A stretch of DNA of 64,000 nucleotides from Diplosphaera chodatii (GCA_032358165.1 JAALGY010000020.1:806001-870000); one strand, 5' to 3'. Positions 18,900 through 32,400 are shown, counted from the first letter of the stretch. Notes: generated by a model from the letters alone, not told the origin. A program made the numbers and translations.

Positions 18900-20948
18900 T
18901 CAGTCCTTTTGCTCGCTGTTCTCCTTGCCTTTCTCGGTTGAAAGGGGCTGTGTGTATGGCTCCAGCGGGATGCCTGCATTGGACGAGAGAGTATGGCTGC
19001 ATATGAATTCTAGGCATGCTGTGCTAACAGAAACAACAAATGTGTAGGAGGATGTGGATGCAAGCCACAGCTTGCTCGCACCCCGGAACCGCTTCGTCCT
19101 TGTGTCATCATCCTCAAAGTCACCCCAGTTCACGTAGTCCTCCTTGGTCTTCGGGAAGTCCTGCGTGCTGCCCTGCAGAGCAAGCACACGAGCAGAACAT
19201 TGTACATGTGCCGGAGCAGACCCGAAGCGCTGACGAGGTGCGGTGACTTAACATGCTGAGCACAGCACTTGGAAGCAGCGAATCTTAAAACCCTTACTGT
19301 AAATTTGAAGCCAGCATCATCGCCGCCAATGACGTGGTCGATGAGGCCGTACGACTTCGCCTCAAGCGGCGACATGTACCTGTCACGGTCTGTGTCCTCC
19401 TCGAGCTGCGTCCGATGAACAGCTCCAGTTGGCATAACCAAAAATTTTATATACAACAGCTTGCAAGGGCAATGCGACATTAGCTGTACAGGCTGCCCAG
19501 GAAGAAAGTGACAGCAGCACGACTGCTTGCCCACCTTCTCGAAAGGCTGCTCTGTGTAGTCTGCCATGATTTTGTTCAGGTTGTTCTTGTGGTACATGAT
19601 CTCCCGCGCCTGGATCTCGATGTCCACCGCCTGTTGCAACAGAAGGCTGCATCAGGCACCAGTGACAAGGCGCGCTGCCCGTGATTGCTGCTGTGTGTCT
19701 TTGGCATCTGCAGTCGTGGCACTGTCCGCTCTCCTTCTTCACAGCTGGCTGCCTGTGAAGTGGCAGCTTGACTGAGACGAGAGTGACCCGCGCACCTGGC
19801 CGGACGCGCCACCAAGCGGCTGATGGATCATGATGCGCGCGTTTGGCATGGAGTACCGCTTGCCCTTGGTGCCCGCACCCAGCAGGAACGCACCCATCGA
19901 TGCTGCCAGGCCAAAGCAGTACGTCTGCACGTCGCACCGGCACATCTGCAGTGCACGCCACAGGACCCGTGAGACACGTTGTTGCAGGTCACGGGCAGCA
20001 TGCGTTGCTGGCCATGCATCCGGGCAACACCGCAGGTGCCCAGTGATGGTGCGATCAGGCAGTTGCGGAACTCACCATCATGGCATCGTAGATGCCCATG
20101 CCTGCTGTTACTGAACCGCCTGGCGAGTTGATGAACAGCTTTATGTCCTGCAAAAATGATGTTTAAAAAATTGCGAACCACTTTTGAGTGCAGAGCTTTG
20201 GTACCTGTGACAGGTAGCCACCACAACATGCTCGCAAGTATTGCACCATTTTGTCAGTCGTCTACCTTATTAGGGGACTGCGAGTCCAGCAGCAGCAGCT
20301 GGCTGATGACAGCATCTGCGCTGAAGTCGTTGACCTGCACATATATGCAGATCGCCGGTGTAAGCAGCCGCTGACATGGTTGTGAATGTGCACACTCCTG
20401 AATTGACCCACAAAGCTTACCTCGCCCCCAAGAAACACAATCCTTTGCCGCAGCAGTAGGCCAAACGGATCGCCGGCCATGTCTTGTGTCCTGCAAACAT
20501 GTGCATGTACTTGCATGAGGTGCACTGCGTTCTGATTCACATGGTTGCATTGGGTGCGTCACAGCATCGCAGAAGCTTGCCGGCACAGCAGGGATGTGAG
20601 TACAGCACTGGGTACATTGCGGATGGGCCAAGCCTCGATGCAATGCGCTGCAGCCTGCATGCATTGTTTTATGCAGGCCTGCAGCGAAATACAACATCGA
20701 GACAACATGGTGTCGAGCCTGCAGTGCAGGTGGGCAGCCTACCTGGGGGAAACCTGGGGCGGTGCCTGCGGCTGGCCAGCCACCACCTGCAGCTCTGCTC
20801 TCCTGTGCTGAGTGCGCTGTGCATGCTGCGGCTGCCTGAGTGCCTGCCTGCTCAGGAGATGTGTCGAAGCAGCCCTGCTGGTGCTGCATGTTGGTGCACG
20901 GCCGACCCTGGGCAGCTGGCAAGCGGGCAGTTGCATAGCCACCGCCAT
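18900..20948 (-). CDS. CLPP4: Chloroplast ATP-dependent Clp protease proteolytic subunit ClpP4-like
   Basis: About eight exons. The start at 20948 ([20 protein letters not shown]) begins a Ser/Arg/Gln-rich transit peptide of some 65 residues. The mature part includes [116 protein letters not shown] and [20 protein letters not shown]. The catalytic triad is complete: Ser in AASMG, His in MIHQPLGG, Asp in DRDRYM, so this is an active ClpP subunit rather than a ClpR. RQRIVFLG and [11 protein letters not shown] are typical of plant ClpP4. A C-terminal extension ([16 protein letters not shown] through [13 protein letters not shown]) is acidic and lysine-rich. It functions in the stromal Clp core. 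The paralogue number is the least certain part. Confidence 0.9.
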
Positions 20949-21763
20949 ATTCAAGCACAGCAACTAAGCGAACCGTGCAGACTGAACTTCACGAAACAGG
21001 GGACGCCGCTGAGATTGCAGCGCACGCAGACAGCAAATGTGTTGTCATCACTTGGAGTCTCCAGCTGATCAGCAGGGGGCAGAACAGCTGCCACCCGGTA
21101 CTGCCACCTGCTACGTGCGTACGTGCCGCATATCAGTTTGCGTTGAGCACGCCCCGCTGCAGTAACCTGTTTGCCTGTCGACTGCTAATACAGCCCTCGT
21201 GTGCGCTGCCGCACCCCGCTCGTGCTGTTTGCCGCCGGGACGAGTCCACAGCATTGACAGGGTTTCGGAAGCCCAACTGCCGCGCACTTGGTGCCAGCGT
21301 TCCCAGCCCCTGGATTAAGAGCAGCTCAAGCTGATCAACAAGGTCGAACTCGCATAGTCAGGCGAGTGCAATACCGGGAAAGCCAGGTTGAGCGCACCCT
21401 CGTCCTCGGATCCCCCGGGCCATACCAACAGGTGCAACCCCCCGACTCACCGCCGTGTACCACAACCACACCGCCGAGACCATCTCCAGCACATCATTCA
21501 TGCTTGTGGCAGCTGCCGCTGCCCATGCTGTAGTTGTCATCGGCTGCCAGGGTCACCTCTCACAGACGGTTTGCCTTGGACCACTCAGCTGGTCACAGTC
21601 CCGGTTTGACATTCGTGTTCCACGTTTGATGGTGTGTTCTGGCATGTCAGGGTCAGGCTTGCTGCAGGCCCGCGCAAGTTTGGCCATGCCCCGGCAAGCA
21701 GCAATACCGCACATACCCCACACACTGACCATGCTGTGCATCGCGCGGCAGGCGCAGCGCACG
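20949..21763. promoter_or_regulatory. Divergent intergenic region, CLPP4 / UBE2S
   Basis: Contains both 5' flanks. Open frames present here lack family features. A short non-coding first exon of UBE2S is possible, because an acceptor-like cggcag precedes GCGCAGCGCACGATG at the proposed start. Confidence 0.4.
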
Positions 21764-23148
21764 ATGGGCGCGCTGGTGCCGGCGGTGCTCAGCCGGCTGG
21801 CCAAAGAGCTGAAGGAGCTGACGAGGCAGCCATGCGAAGGCATCAAGGTGAGGGGTTGGCAAGCGCTGCTGCACAGATAGCGCTCGGCGCCCAGTCATGG
21901 TTATGACACGCCAAGTGCGACTGCTCAAGCACCTGTTGGCTGGGGCTCGCTGCCACTGCCTGCCGCTGCCCTGTGCAGGTGCTGCTGCACGACGACAACA
22001 TCACAGACATCCAGGCAGAGCTCGAGGGTCCAGGTACACCGTGCGCGACTGTCCACCGTGGCCTCCTTGAATGTATGGCTTGATTTGACCGAGGTTCTGA
22101 GCGCCAGAAGTGAGGCTGGCAGTTGGCGCGCCTGCTGCTCACTGGCCGCTCTCTGCTGCACCCCCTGCAGCCGGCACGCCATATGAGGGCGGCAAGTTCC
22201 GGATGAAGCTCGTCCTGGGCGACGACTTCCCCTCCGCGCCCCCCAAGGGTGAGCTGGCACCGCCCCGACTGAGCAGCGACGCTGCAGCACGGCGGTCACC
22301 ACTGCCACACCTGCCACTGACAAGCGGCGTGCTGGACACAGCGCTGACGGCGCCTGACACGCGACACCTGCAGGCTTCTTCACCACGAAGATCTTCCACC
22401 CGAATGTCTCCAAGGGCGGCGAGATCTGCGTCAACGTCCTCAAAAGGGACTGGACAGAGGTGAGTCCATACAAAACCATGCGCTTGCTTATTGAACAAGA
22501 CGTGGACAGGCAAATGGGCAGAGGCAGCTCGTGGAGAACGGGAGATGCACATGTCAGCCTCGGAGCCGACTTGGTTTCCGCAGGACATGGGCCTGCGGCA
22601 CGTGCTGGTGGTCATCCGCTGCCTGCTGATCGAGCCGTTCCCGGAGTCGGCGCTGAACGAGGAGGCGGGCCGCCTGCTGATGGAGGACTACGAGCAGTAC
22701 GCGGCGCACGCGGCGCTCATGACCAGCATCCACGCGGCGCCCACCAAGCGGTGCGCCCCGCCACAAAGGCTGTGCGTTCATACATGCTGTGCATCGCGCA
22801 TCCCCCTCCGTTGGTGGTCTCGCCGACGTGGACACTGTTGTTGTGGCTGTGTGTACTGCATGCGCCTGGTTGCAGCGCCATTCGCACCCTGCTGCGCTAT
22901 GACCTCGGCGTCTGCTGTCAGCTGCCCATCACCCAAATGGCAATGATGTGGTGACGACATCTGAATGCAGGCCCACGCCGCTGACAGCCAGCGGCGGCGC
23001 CAACGCCGTCAACAGCAGCGCCGCCAGCAGCGCGGACAGAGACAGTGGCGACACAGGGTCGCCGGCCGTGAAGAAGTCCAAGGCCATTGCGGACAAGGCC
23101 AGAGCCAAGACGGCGGCAGCCAAGAAGCGCAGCCTGAAGCGGCTGTGA
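21764..23148 (+). CDS. UBE2S: Ubiquitin-conjugating enzyme E2 S (UBC22-like)
   Basis: Exons encode [78 protein letters not shown] with VLKRDWTE, and [20 protein letters not shown] followed by [23 protein letters not shown] and the catalytic Cys in GEICVN are intact. After the UBC fold comes a low-complexity Lys/Ala/Ser tail ([20 protein letters not shown]) ending RSLKRL. In animals, UBE2S has the same tail design, ending in an LR motif that docks on the anaphase-promoting complex, where the enzyme extends K11-linked ubiquitin chains; plant UBC22 is the counterpart. The start ATG at 21764 aligns with the family N-terminus within a few residues. Each intron junction is GT-AG. Confidence 0.9.
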
Positions 23149-23513
23149 CCAGCTGTCACTGCCAACAGCCAGCAGTCGCAGAGCATCTGCTCAGCGCCTT
23201 GACACAGACTCCGCGCAGGAGCACCCAGTCACCTCGACGTGGCATCTGGTTCTGTTGACTTGGGTGCACCCCAAGGATTGAACAGGCAGTTGCGGTTGCC
23301 TTTGAGCCGTCCATCAGCTAAGCGCAGTGTTAGCCCAGAAGCTGGCCAGTGTGACATGGTATTGGTTTCAGTAGAAACATCCAAGTCAGGTTCAGACCTT
23401 CGCCTTGTGGTTGTGACATGCCCTTCCCTGTCTGCGCATGTTTGCAATGCAATGACAGCTCGGCACACTGCCCCAGACGCTTTTACTCATATACACCTCC
23501 CTGGGAGGAACCA
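23149..23513. other. Convergent intergenic region, UBE2S / decarboxylase
   Basis: 3' flanks of two convergent genes. Nothing else seen. Confidence 0.4.
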
Positions 23514-26162
23514 TCACCAGCAGTGTCTGTGCTCTTTTGCAGCAGTGTCGGTGGTCACTACGCTGATCGACTGCAGCTCGGTGTCTGCTGCCCCTGTCAC
23601 CATGCCGCCTGCCCGCAGCACTTGTCTGAGCTCTGCAACCACTGCAGCTGTGAGGACCTCGCCAGGCACAGTTGCAGGGATGCCTGGTGGATATGGGCAG
23701 AGCAACTCTGCGGAAATCCTGCCGGCAGCCTGACCCCATGGTACCCTGGTGCAGTGATTGCAAGGTGCTATCCATGTCGGATGTGGGCCTGACCATATCA
23801 TGTGCGGTGACTTGCACTGGCCAACACTTGTCAAAATGGACACATGTGCATGCATGGTGCACCCACCTCTCAATGGTGGCAAACTGAACATCCCGCGGCA
23901 ACATTGCTGCAGCCGGCAGGGTGCTGCACACCTGCACAGCTGCGTCTGTGGAGGGCAGCTGCTTTGCTGGCTCTGGCGTACTGCTGAAGTGCTGACACAG
24001 GCCTTGCAGGGCGGCAGCCAGCCTGCTTGCGTCCTGCATGGTGCTGCCGGCACCAAATGCCGCCAACACGAGGCTAGACGTTGCCAGCTCTGTCACAATG
24101 CCCTGTTCTGCCAGCCACTCTGCGGCCTGGTACCCTGTGCAGCCCGCCACACCAAAGGTCAGTCACCGCATGAGTATGGCTATGCTTCCACTGTGCCACT
24201 GACAGCACCAGGTGTCCCATATTTCAGGAAGACACCCATTGGAAAGAGTTGTAGCAGCACCATGCCTACCCGAGATGCCCAGTGCAGTCACGCCTACTGT
24301 CAGCTTCAATGGGTCCAGGGTTGGTTGGTCGGCCTCAGCAGTGCGTCCTGCGCTCAGAACCTGCAGGCCTGCAATGTGCCCAGCAGCCTCCCGAGCAGCC
24401 GCTGCAGCTGCGAGTGACTCATCAAAGGCGCCAGGTGCTGCAGCAGCTGCCCTCGCGGCATCCAGCGATGCCATCAGGAGGTAGCTGGGACTGGAGCTCT
24501 GCGAGGATGGCAACATGTTGCCTGCCTGATGTGGGGCCTGCCGGCCCTAAATGTCATAGTGAGCAAGCGACCACTCGTTGCCTATGAGCGGGATGTGTTA
24601 ATGTGACACCAAAGTCGTGTGGACAGCTTGCGTAAGGAGTCACTGACCTGCAGGACCTGAAGAACTCTAGAGATGCGGTCTGATAGGTGTGCTGCCCATT
24701 TGCCCTTGATATGCAGCATGGACGCCTGTGTGAATGCTGACAGCATCTTGTGGGTTGATTGGATCACGATATCAGCATGCTCGCCGTTGCTGCCGGTATC
24801 TAGAGCCGCCTGCAACAGCAAAGAGTTGCCATGCTTTTGTTCAGGAACAGCGTGTTGAATTGCTTAGTGCACCCTGCAACATGCAAGAGTGCCCTGCTGC
24901 GAGCCACTGCTGTGCCCACCATAGGGAAGCTGTCGCTGAAGCTGCAGTGCGCGCCATGTGCCTCGTCCACAAGCAAGAGCGCCCCATGGCGGTGGCAGAC
25001 AGCTGCCAGTGCTGCACGCTCAGGACGCCATCCATGTCCAGTGAGTGCTGATGCCCGGGTGTCACGCCGAACAAGGTGGTGCTGACACACCTGCAAGGTC
25101 TGTGTGCACAGTGGCAGGCCAAGGTGGCCATTACACAGCGTCGCCAGCACCTGAGACAACTGAGGTGGTGCCGAAATAGGTGGGCGACACGACCAGGGCC
25201 GCCTTGGCGGGTGTGCCCGACTGTGCGGCACGGGCAAAGGCGGCCTCGAGCGCAGCAGGCGTCACGTCTACCGCGATGTCCCAACCGGGCAGCATGCGGG
25301 GCTGCACCCACTTAGGCCTGCAGCCTGGAGGACGCTGCAGGTGAGCAGGTCCTAAGAGTGGCACACTCGATGAGATCCTGCTAGCGCACAAGCAGACCAT
25401 GTGCAACAACCGCCCAGAGCCAGCCTGCAGGCGCACCTGCCAGCACCATGGCCGAGACGGCGGACAGGTGGCAGTTGCGAGCCGCAATCAGGGTGTCGCC
25501 GGGGCCGCAGGCAGCAAGGACTGCCGTCTGTATCCCGGCGGTGCTGCCGTTCACCAGGAACCAGGTGCGGTCGGCGCCAAACGCGTCTGCGGCCAGACAT
25601 TGGGCCTCCGCGATGGCCCCAGTCGGTGATGACAGGTAATCCAGCCCTGTTGCAACACTGCACCCTGTCGAACATTGAGCTGTTGTGCCCCTCAGCATGC
25701 ATATGCTCGAGTGGTTCGGCAGTTCGCTTTGCTCAGCTCTCTGTTGTGCGTGCTGCACGCACATACGATGTGCATGCCGCGCAGACCTGGCAACTCAGTC
25801 AGATCGTGGCGGAAGACATCCTCGCCGAAGGCCCGCCATAACGGTGGGTGAGCTCCCACGCCTCGCTTGTGGCCGGGAATGTGCAGCGGCACTTCAGCCA
25901 CACGGTCCGCCACAGCGGCCACGGCATCCAGCAACGGGGTTGCCGTCTGATCACAGGCACCATGTGGCAGCGCAGCCACACAGCTGGCATTCACATGAGC
26001 AGATTTCTGGCTGCTCCGCGCTCGTCTGCTGCTGGAGTTTCCGCCGTGGTTGCTCCCTCCTGCAGCTGTATGCCGCATTGGCGTGCACGTTTGTGCCTGT
26101 GCAGCTTGCTGCTGTGCCTTGGGACCCCATCCGAGGCGCTCGCACAGTGTTGCTAGCATCAT
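23514..26162 (-). CDS. PLP-dependent Orn/Lys/Arg decarboxylase (group I, prokaryotic type)
   Basis: Multi-exon. The start at 26162 (MMLATLCERLGWGPKAQQQA) opens a Ser/Arg/Gln-rich leader, likely a plastid transit peptide, continuous with TPLLDAVAAVADRVAEVPLH and IPGHKRGVGAHPPLW. Further exons give LSSPTGAIAEAQCLAADAFG with TWFLVNGSTAGIQTAVLAAC, ALVVSPTYFGTT, HRHGALLLVDEAHGAH, STHKMLSAFTQASMLHIKGK (PLP-binding Lys), SPSYLLMASLDAARAAAAAP and LKLTVGVTALGISG. The C-terminal domain has GRISAELLCPYPPGIPATVP and GEVLTAAVVAELRQVL. This is the bacterial/cyanobacterial aspartate-aminotransferase-fold family, not the eukaryotic ODC fold. Substrate (Arg, Lys or Orn) cannot be decided by eye. It decarboxylates a basic amino acid to a polyamine precursor. 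Head-to-head with EIF3A. Confidence 0.86.
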
Positions 26163-26437
26163 CACACCCGATACACCACTTGCACGGTTGCTGAGACTCC
26201 CGTGCGTAGGAACGGTGTGATGGCCATCCAAAGCAACTCGTGCATGTCAAGCTGCCCCAGGGCGGGCTATGGTCACACATGGACCTTATTGTTACCTGCA
26301 GCACACTACAGAGCCACACCGCCGACGGCTCGAGTGCTCTCTTGCGCGCCTGCGCTGCGAGGCCGCCGCAGCACCCGCACTTTAGCACACCAGCGACACC
26401 CTCTGCTGCAGAGGGCGTCGCGGCAGCCAAGTTCATC
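26163..26437. promoter_or_regulatory. Divergent promoter, decarboxylase / EIF3A
   Basis: 275 bases between the two preferred start codons. An in-frame extension of the decarboxylase could reach an ATG at 26439, but that would overlap the EIF3A start; see rejected items. Confidence 0.45.
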
Positions 26438-29400
26438 ATGATGAATCGGGGAAACTATCGCGGTGCTCCTGGTAGGCATCACAGTTTTCAAGGGCATCAA
26501 CTGATGTCTTTGGCCATCCTGAGCAGCCCTTTATGCCGTAGTTGCGGTTTGCAAAGGGCTTCAGGGCACCACAGAAGGCCAGAGTCCCGTTGCTCACCTG
26601 TAGCCGGCAGAATGCACCATCTGCATGCTCTGTGCCCTGAGCTCGATATGGCAGAGCCCAAGTGCACTACTTTGCAGACCTGAGGCTGACAGATTTCAGG
26701 GCGGCTCGCGGCGGTGCATCACATCCTGCGGAGGAGGCTGGGGCAGCAAGCAACCACTCAAGTGGTCTAGACATGCTGCACTGCCAAGCAGACCAGCGAT
26801 GCTGATTGTGGCAGTGTTGCTGTCTGCAGCCTTTGCGAAGCCGGAGAATGCGCTCAAGCGGGCGGAGGAGCTCATCGCCGTGGGCCAGTCGCACGCCGCG
26901 CTGCAGGCGCTGCATGATGTGATCACCAGCAAGCGCCATCGCACGTGGCAGAAGGTGCTGGAGACCATCATGTTCAAGTACGTGGACCTGTGCGTGGAGC
27001 TGAAGAAGGGACGCTACGCCAAGGACGGCCTGATCCACTACCGCAACGTGTGCCAGCAAGTCAACGTGGCGTCGCTGGAGGAGGTCATCAAGTACTTCAT
27101 CACGACGGCCACCGGCCGCGCCGAGGCAGCCACCGCGTCTGCAGAGGTGGTCAGCATGACTGCTGGGCTCGTAAGGTGCAGCTGGCCTGCTCTGCCGTGC
27201 AAGTGGGTGCAGGCGCGCGCCCCGTCGGGCAAGTCCTAGGCGTGCTGAATGCACATTTGCTTATGATGTTGCAGACTGCGGAGCTGGATGTGAAGGACCT
27301 GGATGAGGCGACCAGCCCTGAGGACCTCATGCTGGGCTTCGTCAGCAGCGAGAAGGGCAAGGTCAGTCGGCCATTCGTCTGCAACGTGCCAGTGGGCCAT
27401 GCTCTGTCATAGCTGAAAATTACCACCGCCAAGCACACTCTGCACCCCTGTCGTCATCACCCATCACACCAAACCTGGCTTTGTGCGGAAGAGCGGGACT
27501 ACCACTCAGCCATCGTCAAACATGCTCTTTATCTAGCAAAATGAAACATGCTATTGGGCCATCAAAAACAGGACCGCACCGACCGGGAGCTGGTGACGCC
27601 CTGGTTCAAGTTCCTGTGGGAGACGTACCGCACAACGCTGGACATCCTGCGCAACAACAGCCGGCTGGAGTCGCTGTACGCCATGACGGCCGGCAAGGCG
27701 TTCCAGTTCTGCGTCACCTACAAGCGCACCACCGAGTTCCGGCGCCTGTGCGACACGCTGCGCAACCACCTGGCCAACCTCAACAAGTACCGGGAGCAGC
27801 GTGACCGGCCAGACCTGACCATCCCGGAGACGCTGCAGCTGTACCTGGAGACGCGCTTCGACCAGCTGAAGACCGCCTGCGACCTGGAGCTGTGGCAGGA
27901 GGCATTCCGCAGTGTGGAGGACATCCAGGGGCTCATGACGCTGGGCAAGAAGACGCCCAAGCCGCAGCTGATGGCCATCTACTATGCCCGCCTCACCCGC
28001 ATCTTCACCGTCTCAGGCTCCCACTTGTACAATGGCTATGCCTGGTACAAGCTGTTCAACCTGGCACGCGGGTACAACAAGAACCTGACTCCGGCCGACG
28101 TGAGCGGCATGGCGTCATGCGTGCTGCTGTCGGCGCTGGCCATCCCGCCATACGACAAGGCGTCCGGCGCGATGACCGATGCGCAGACGGAGCTGGAGCA
28201 CGAGCGCTCCGTGCGGATGGCCGCCATCCTGGGCTTCTCCGTGGTGCGTGCTTCCCTCTGCAGATGGTCACATGGCGAGGCGGCGCCATCAGTCATGCTA
28301 AGCCGTGTGGAGCAGCGGCTTCTCACCACAGTCCAGGCAAAGGTGCTGCTCGTTGGCTTGCCAAAGGGGATCACCATGCGGCGGTGTCGTTGCAGGATGC
28401 GAAGCAGGGCGTGCGCAACCTGCTGTCGCGGCACTCGCTGCTGGCGGAGCTGCAGGCCAAGGGCGTGCTCAACATCATCCCGCAGGTGCCTGCTGAAGAG
28501 TGTGCTGATGGACGACCATTAAGGTCCTTCTTGAAGGTCATTTGCATCCGCGTGTGGGTGCTTTGTGCCACGATGCAGCAGGAAGCAACCGATCACCGGT
28601 CACCAATCAATCAAAGTCACACTATGGCGTCAATCGGCAGGAGGTGAAGGACATCTTCCACCTGCTGGAAGCGGACTTCAACCCGCTGGAGCTGTGCACC
28701 AAGCTGGCGCCGCTGCTGGAGAAGCTGCCGGGCCTCAATGCCCAGGTCTGCTGCACTGAGGATCTGCGTCAGTGCTTGTCCGTAGTGATGCATGATACCT
28801 CGATTGGCTTGGTGCTCGGTACAAGCATCAGCTGGATGTCTTCTCTTCTCGGCACACGGGCACACCCAACTCGACAGCACCTGCTGTCGTTGTGTCTGCT
28901 GAATGCCCCGGCCGCTGTGTCCTCGCAGTTGTCATCCTCAGCGCCGGTACAGACGGCGGACCTCGCGCTGTACCGCCCCGCGCTGCAGCGCGTCGCCATC
29001 ACCAAGATGCTGCAGCAGCTGTCGCAGGTGCTGCCCGCAGCTGCGGTCAATATTTTCTGTGCCCCGATTGCGACATGCTGTGTTGGCTGCTGGCCTGCCT
29101 GCTTGCATGTGGCAGGCTGGTGCGTACTGTGGTCCCAATGAAAAGCATGTCATGCATCCAGGCAGCTGCCCCAGCTTATGCCTTCACAAAGCTGACGCTG
29201 TGCCACAGGTGTACTCGGTGATGCGGCTGGACCACCTGGCCAAGCTGGTGCCCTTTGCATCGCTGGGCGAGATTGAGACCATCATCGTGGACGCCATCCG
29301 CCACGGTGAGCTCCTGCCAGTCCAGCTGAACCCAGTCTTAACACAATGCCTGCCTCCTGCACGTTGTCGCTGCTCAGGCCCGAGTACAGCTCCAGCACTG

Positions 29401-32400
29401 CCCCTGCCACAGACGCTGTTGTGTAGGCAACAGGTCTGACAGCCAGTGTTTTAAAAAACTGCAATCCGCGGCAGGCTTCCTGCTGGTGCGCCTGGACCAC
29501 CGGGCGGGCACGCTGCGCTTCGGCGCCCCGAGCCTGGAGTCGGACCGCATGCGGGACCACATCGCGCAGCTCGCGCGCCGCCTGTCCACCGCGCAGCGCA
29601 TGATCCAGCCGGCCGCCGAGCCCGACGTGGAGCAGCGCCGCGTCGCGGTGAGTCGGCCACCACATGCCAAATGGCTGTGCTGTCAGGTTGGGGCAGCCAC
29701 ACCCAGGATGCATCCCAAGAGCTGGCAGTTGCATTGCCACTCGCCTGCGCTTTGTTGCACCTCTGGCATTCTGCCGAGCTGTCACAATGCATTGGTCTCT
29801 TGGACTTCTTGGGCAGCTGTGTGATGGTGATGTCACGGACGTCCAGCTTGCAGCTGGCTGCTTGGATCAGTCGACAGCACATGACGCCCTCATCAATCGC
29901 TACCGGCATGTTCCGTTTGGCAGCTGGCTGAACAACTGTCTCGTTGCGACGCAGCTGGCGCGGGCGGCGGTGGAGTCGGCGGACCGCGACAACAAGCGGG
30001 CGCTGGCGCGCAAGGTGGTGATCGAGGAGCGCAAGGAGAAGGCGGAGCGCGCGGCGCTCGCCGCCGAGCAGGAGGAGGCCGACCGCCGCCTGCTGCAGCA
30101 GCGCATCAACGACTCCGTGGAGGAGCAGCGCCGCAAGGACGAGATGTGCGCCTGCCCTTGGCGGCGCCTCAGCCGCATTCATGCATGGCATTGGTGCATT
30201 GAAAGGCAGCAGGCCTGGCGGCTGACAAAGGCGCTCACACCCGCCCCGCCTACCCTGCAGCAGACACTCTCGCAATCGAGCCTGCCATGTGCGCGGCATC
30301 GATTGCATGTGTGCGTCGTACTGTCGTGTGAGTGTGGGTGCACACAATGTGTGCAGGCTGAAGCGTGAGACGGAGCGCATCAAGCGCGAGATCGAGCAGC
30401 GGGAGATGGAGGAGGCGCTCGCCCTGGTGAAGGCGTCCGGCAAGGGCAAGGGCGTCAAGATCAAGGTGTGCGCTGTTGACCTCTTGTTGTTGTGGCCAAC
30501 AGGCGCCTCCACATTGCTGCGTCAGCTGTGCTCTAGATGATCGAACTGATGCAGGCCATCTGCACAGCTGCTGTGTTGCCTTTCAGCCCCAGTCGCGCAA
30601 TGGATTGCAGCTCATCCATCCGCTGACACCCTGATAAATGCCCATCCTCTGTACCTGCATGGCTTGCATATGCTGCTGTTGACACATGTGCATGTGCCGG
30701 CAGGAGGGCGAGAAGCTGGACAAGGAGGCGCTGATGCGGGAGGCCATCTCCGGGCAGATGAAGGAGCGCCAGGACCTGGAGCGCAAGCTGCAGACGCAGG
30801 TGCGACTCGCCCATCGATGCTCAGCGACGTCAAGCTGTTGGAAACTTTTTTGTTCTGCCGTTCTGGCTATGAATGCCACAGGCACAGCCCCAGGCTGCTG
30901 TTGCGCGACTTAGGTCGGTTTCCAATGTTGCTGCATGCAAGTTCATACTGCACGTGGATGTCGATGTTTCAGCTTTTGCCTTTGTTGCAGGCACGGCGGC
31001 AGGACCACCTGGAGCGGGCACGCCGGGAGGAGGAGGCGCCCCTCCTCACAGCCGCCTACAACCAACGTCTGCAGGTAGGCCGGCCTACCCAGGCGTCAAG
31101 GCCACCGCAGCAAGAGGACCTGCCAAGCAACAGAGCGCAACCTGACGAGCGCGCTGTGGTGCTGTGTGCTACAGCAGACCGTGTGCCGCCGGCACGGGCT
31201 GTCACAGCCCTGACTGCGTGAATGCATGTGCACCACAGGAGGATGAGCTGCGGCACAAGGCGGCGATGGAGGAGCGCGAGCGGCAGCACCGCGCCGAGTG
31301 GGAGGCCGCCGTCTCCGAGAAGCAGCGCCTGGCGGTCATGCGCTCCGAGGAGGCCGGCTTCCGCAAGTCCATCATGGACCGCCGCACCGCCGAGTTCGAG
31401 GCCCTTGCGGTGCGACGCACGTGTTCTGACCGTGATTCGTGTGTTGCAGCCATGCACACTGTGCCACCTTTGTAGTGCAGTCAGATGTGTAGGAACCTCT
31501 CTGCGGAGCTCCCAAGTGGAAATGGAAGTGCTGGTTGTAAACGACCTTCTGGCGCTGCAGGCGGCCCGCGAGGAGAGGATCGAGGAGAAGAAGGCGATGC
31601 TGAAGCAGCAGCGGGAGTTTAACCGCAAGAAGGAGTACGCCCGCCAGTGCCGCGTCAAGGTGAGCACCCTGTGGACTCCTGCGACTGCGGTTTTGCCATG
31701 CTGGCATGCCAGCTTGCCCGCCCCCACGCCTGGGCATGCTGCGTCGGCACAGCAGGGTCCGCACGGCTGTCACTTCCCGCCTGCAGGCGATGCCGGAGCA
31801 TCAAGCTGGACACCCTGCTGAGTGTGTGAGTGTGGCTGGCAGGTGGAGGAGATGCGGCGGCTGGCCGAGGAGGCGGAGCTGGCGCGGGTCGCGGAGCAGG
31901 AGGCCCGCGAGGAGGCCGAGCGGCAGCGCAAGATGCAGGAGGCCGCCGCCAAGCAGAAGGCACGCGAGGAGGAGATCGAGCGCCGGGTGAGGCCACATAC
32001 ACCTTGCCGTCGTGCCAAACCGCTCCCCAGGCACACCCTCCCCAGCCGCACCCACGTGGCGTGTGGCAAGGTTGCAGCAGACTTTGCTGCATGGTGAGCT
32101 GTGCATCGCCCGATGATCGTCCGTTGCAGTCTCTGAGCAGCCGCTGCTCTGCATGTCTCATGATTGATGGCCTGTGTTCATGAACGAGCTTCTCAGCGGC
32201 AACCCAGCACAGGCCGCTGGTCTGTCCGTGCAGCACTAGGATCTCCTGGTGTATGAAGCAGCTGCCGTTGTGTGCCAGGCTGCGGAGCACCGTGCCAAGC
32301 TGCTGGCGGAGCCGCCCCAGCGCGAGCGCGAGCCCGACATCGGCACCGCCTTCAAGCCGTCCTCCGGCGCCGCAGCAGCTGAGCCGCCGGCGGCGCGCCG

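Noticed and set aside
26295..26439. Possible first exon of the decarboxylase starting [20 protein letters not shown] at 26439
   Set aside because: Its ATG would overlap the EIF3A ATG on the other strand (catcatgatg). The ORF starting at 26162 already runs uninterrupted from a transit-like leader into the catalytic domain, and the EIF3A exon 1 phase match at 26471/26830 is good.
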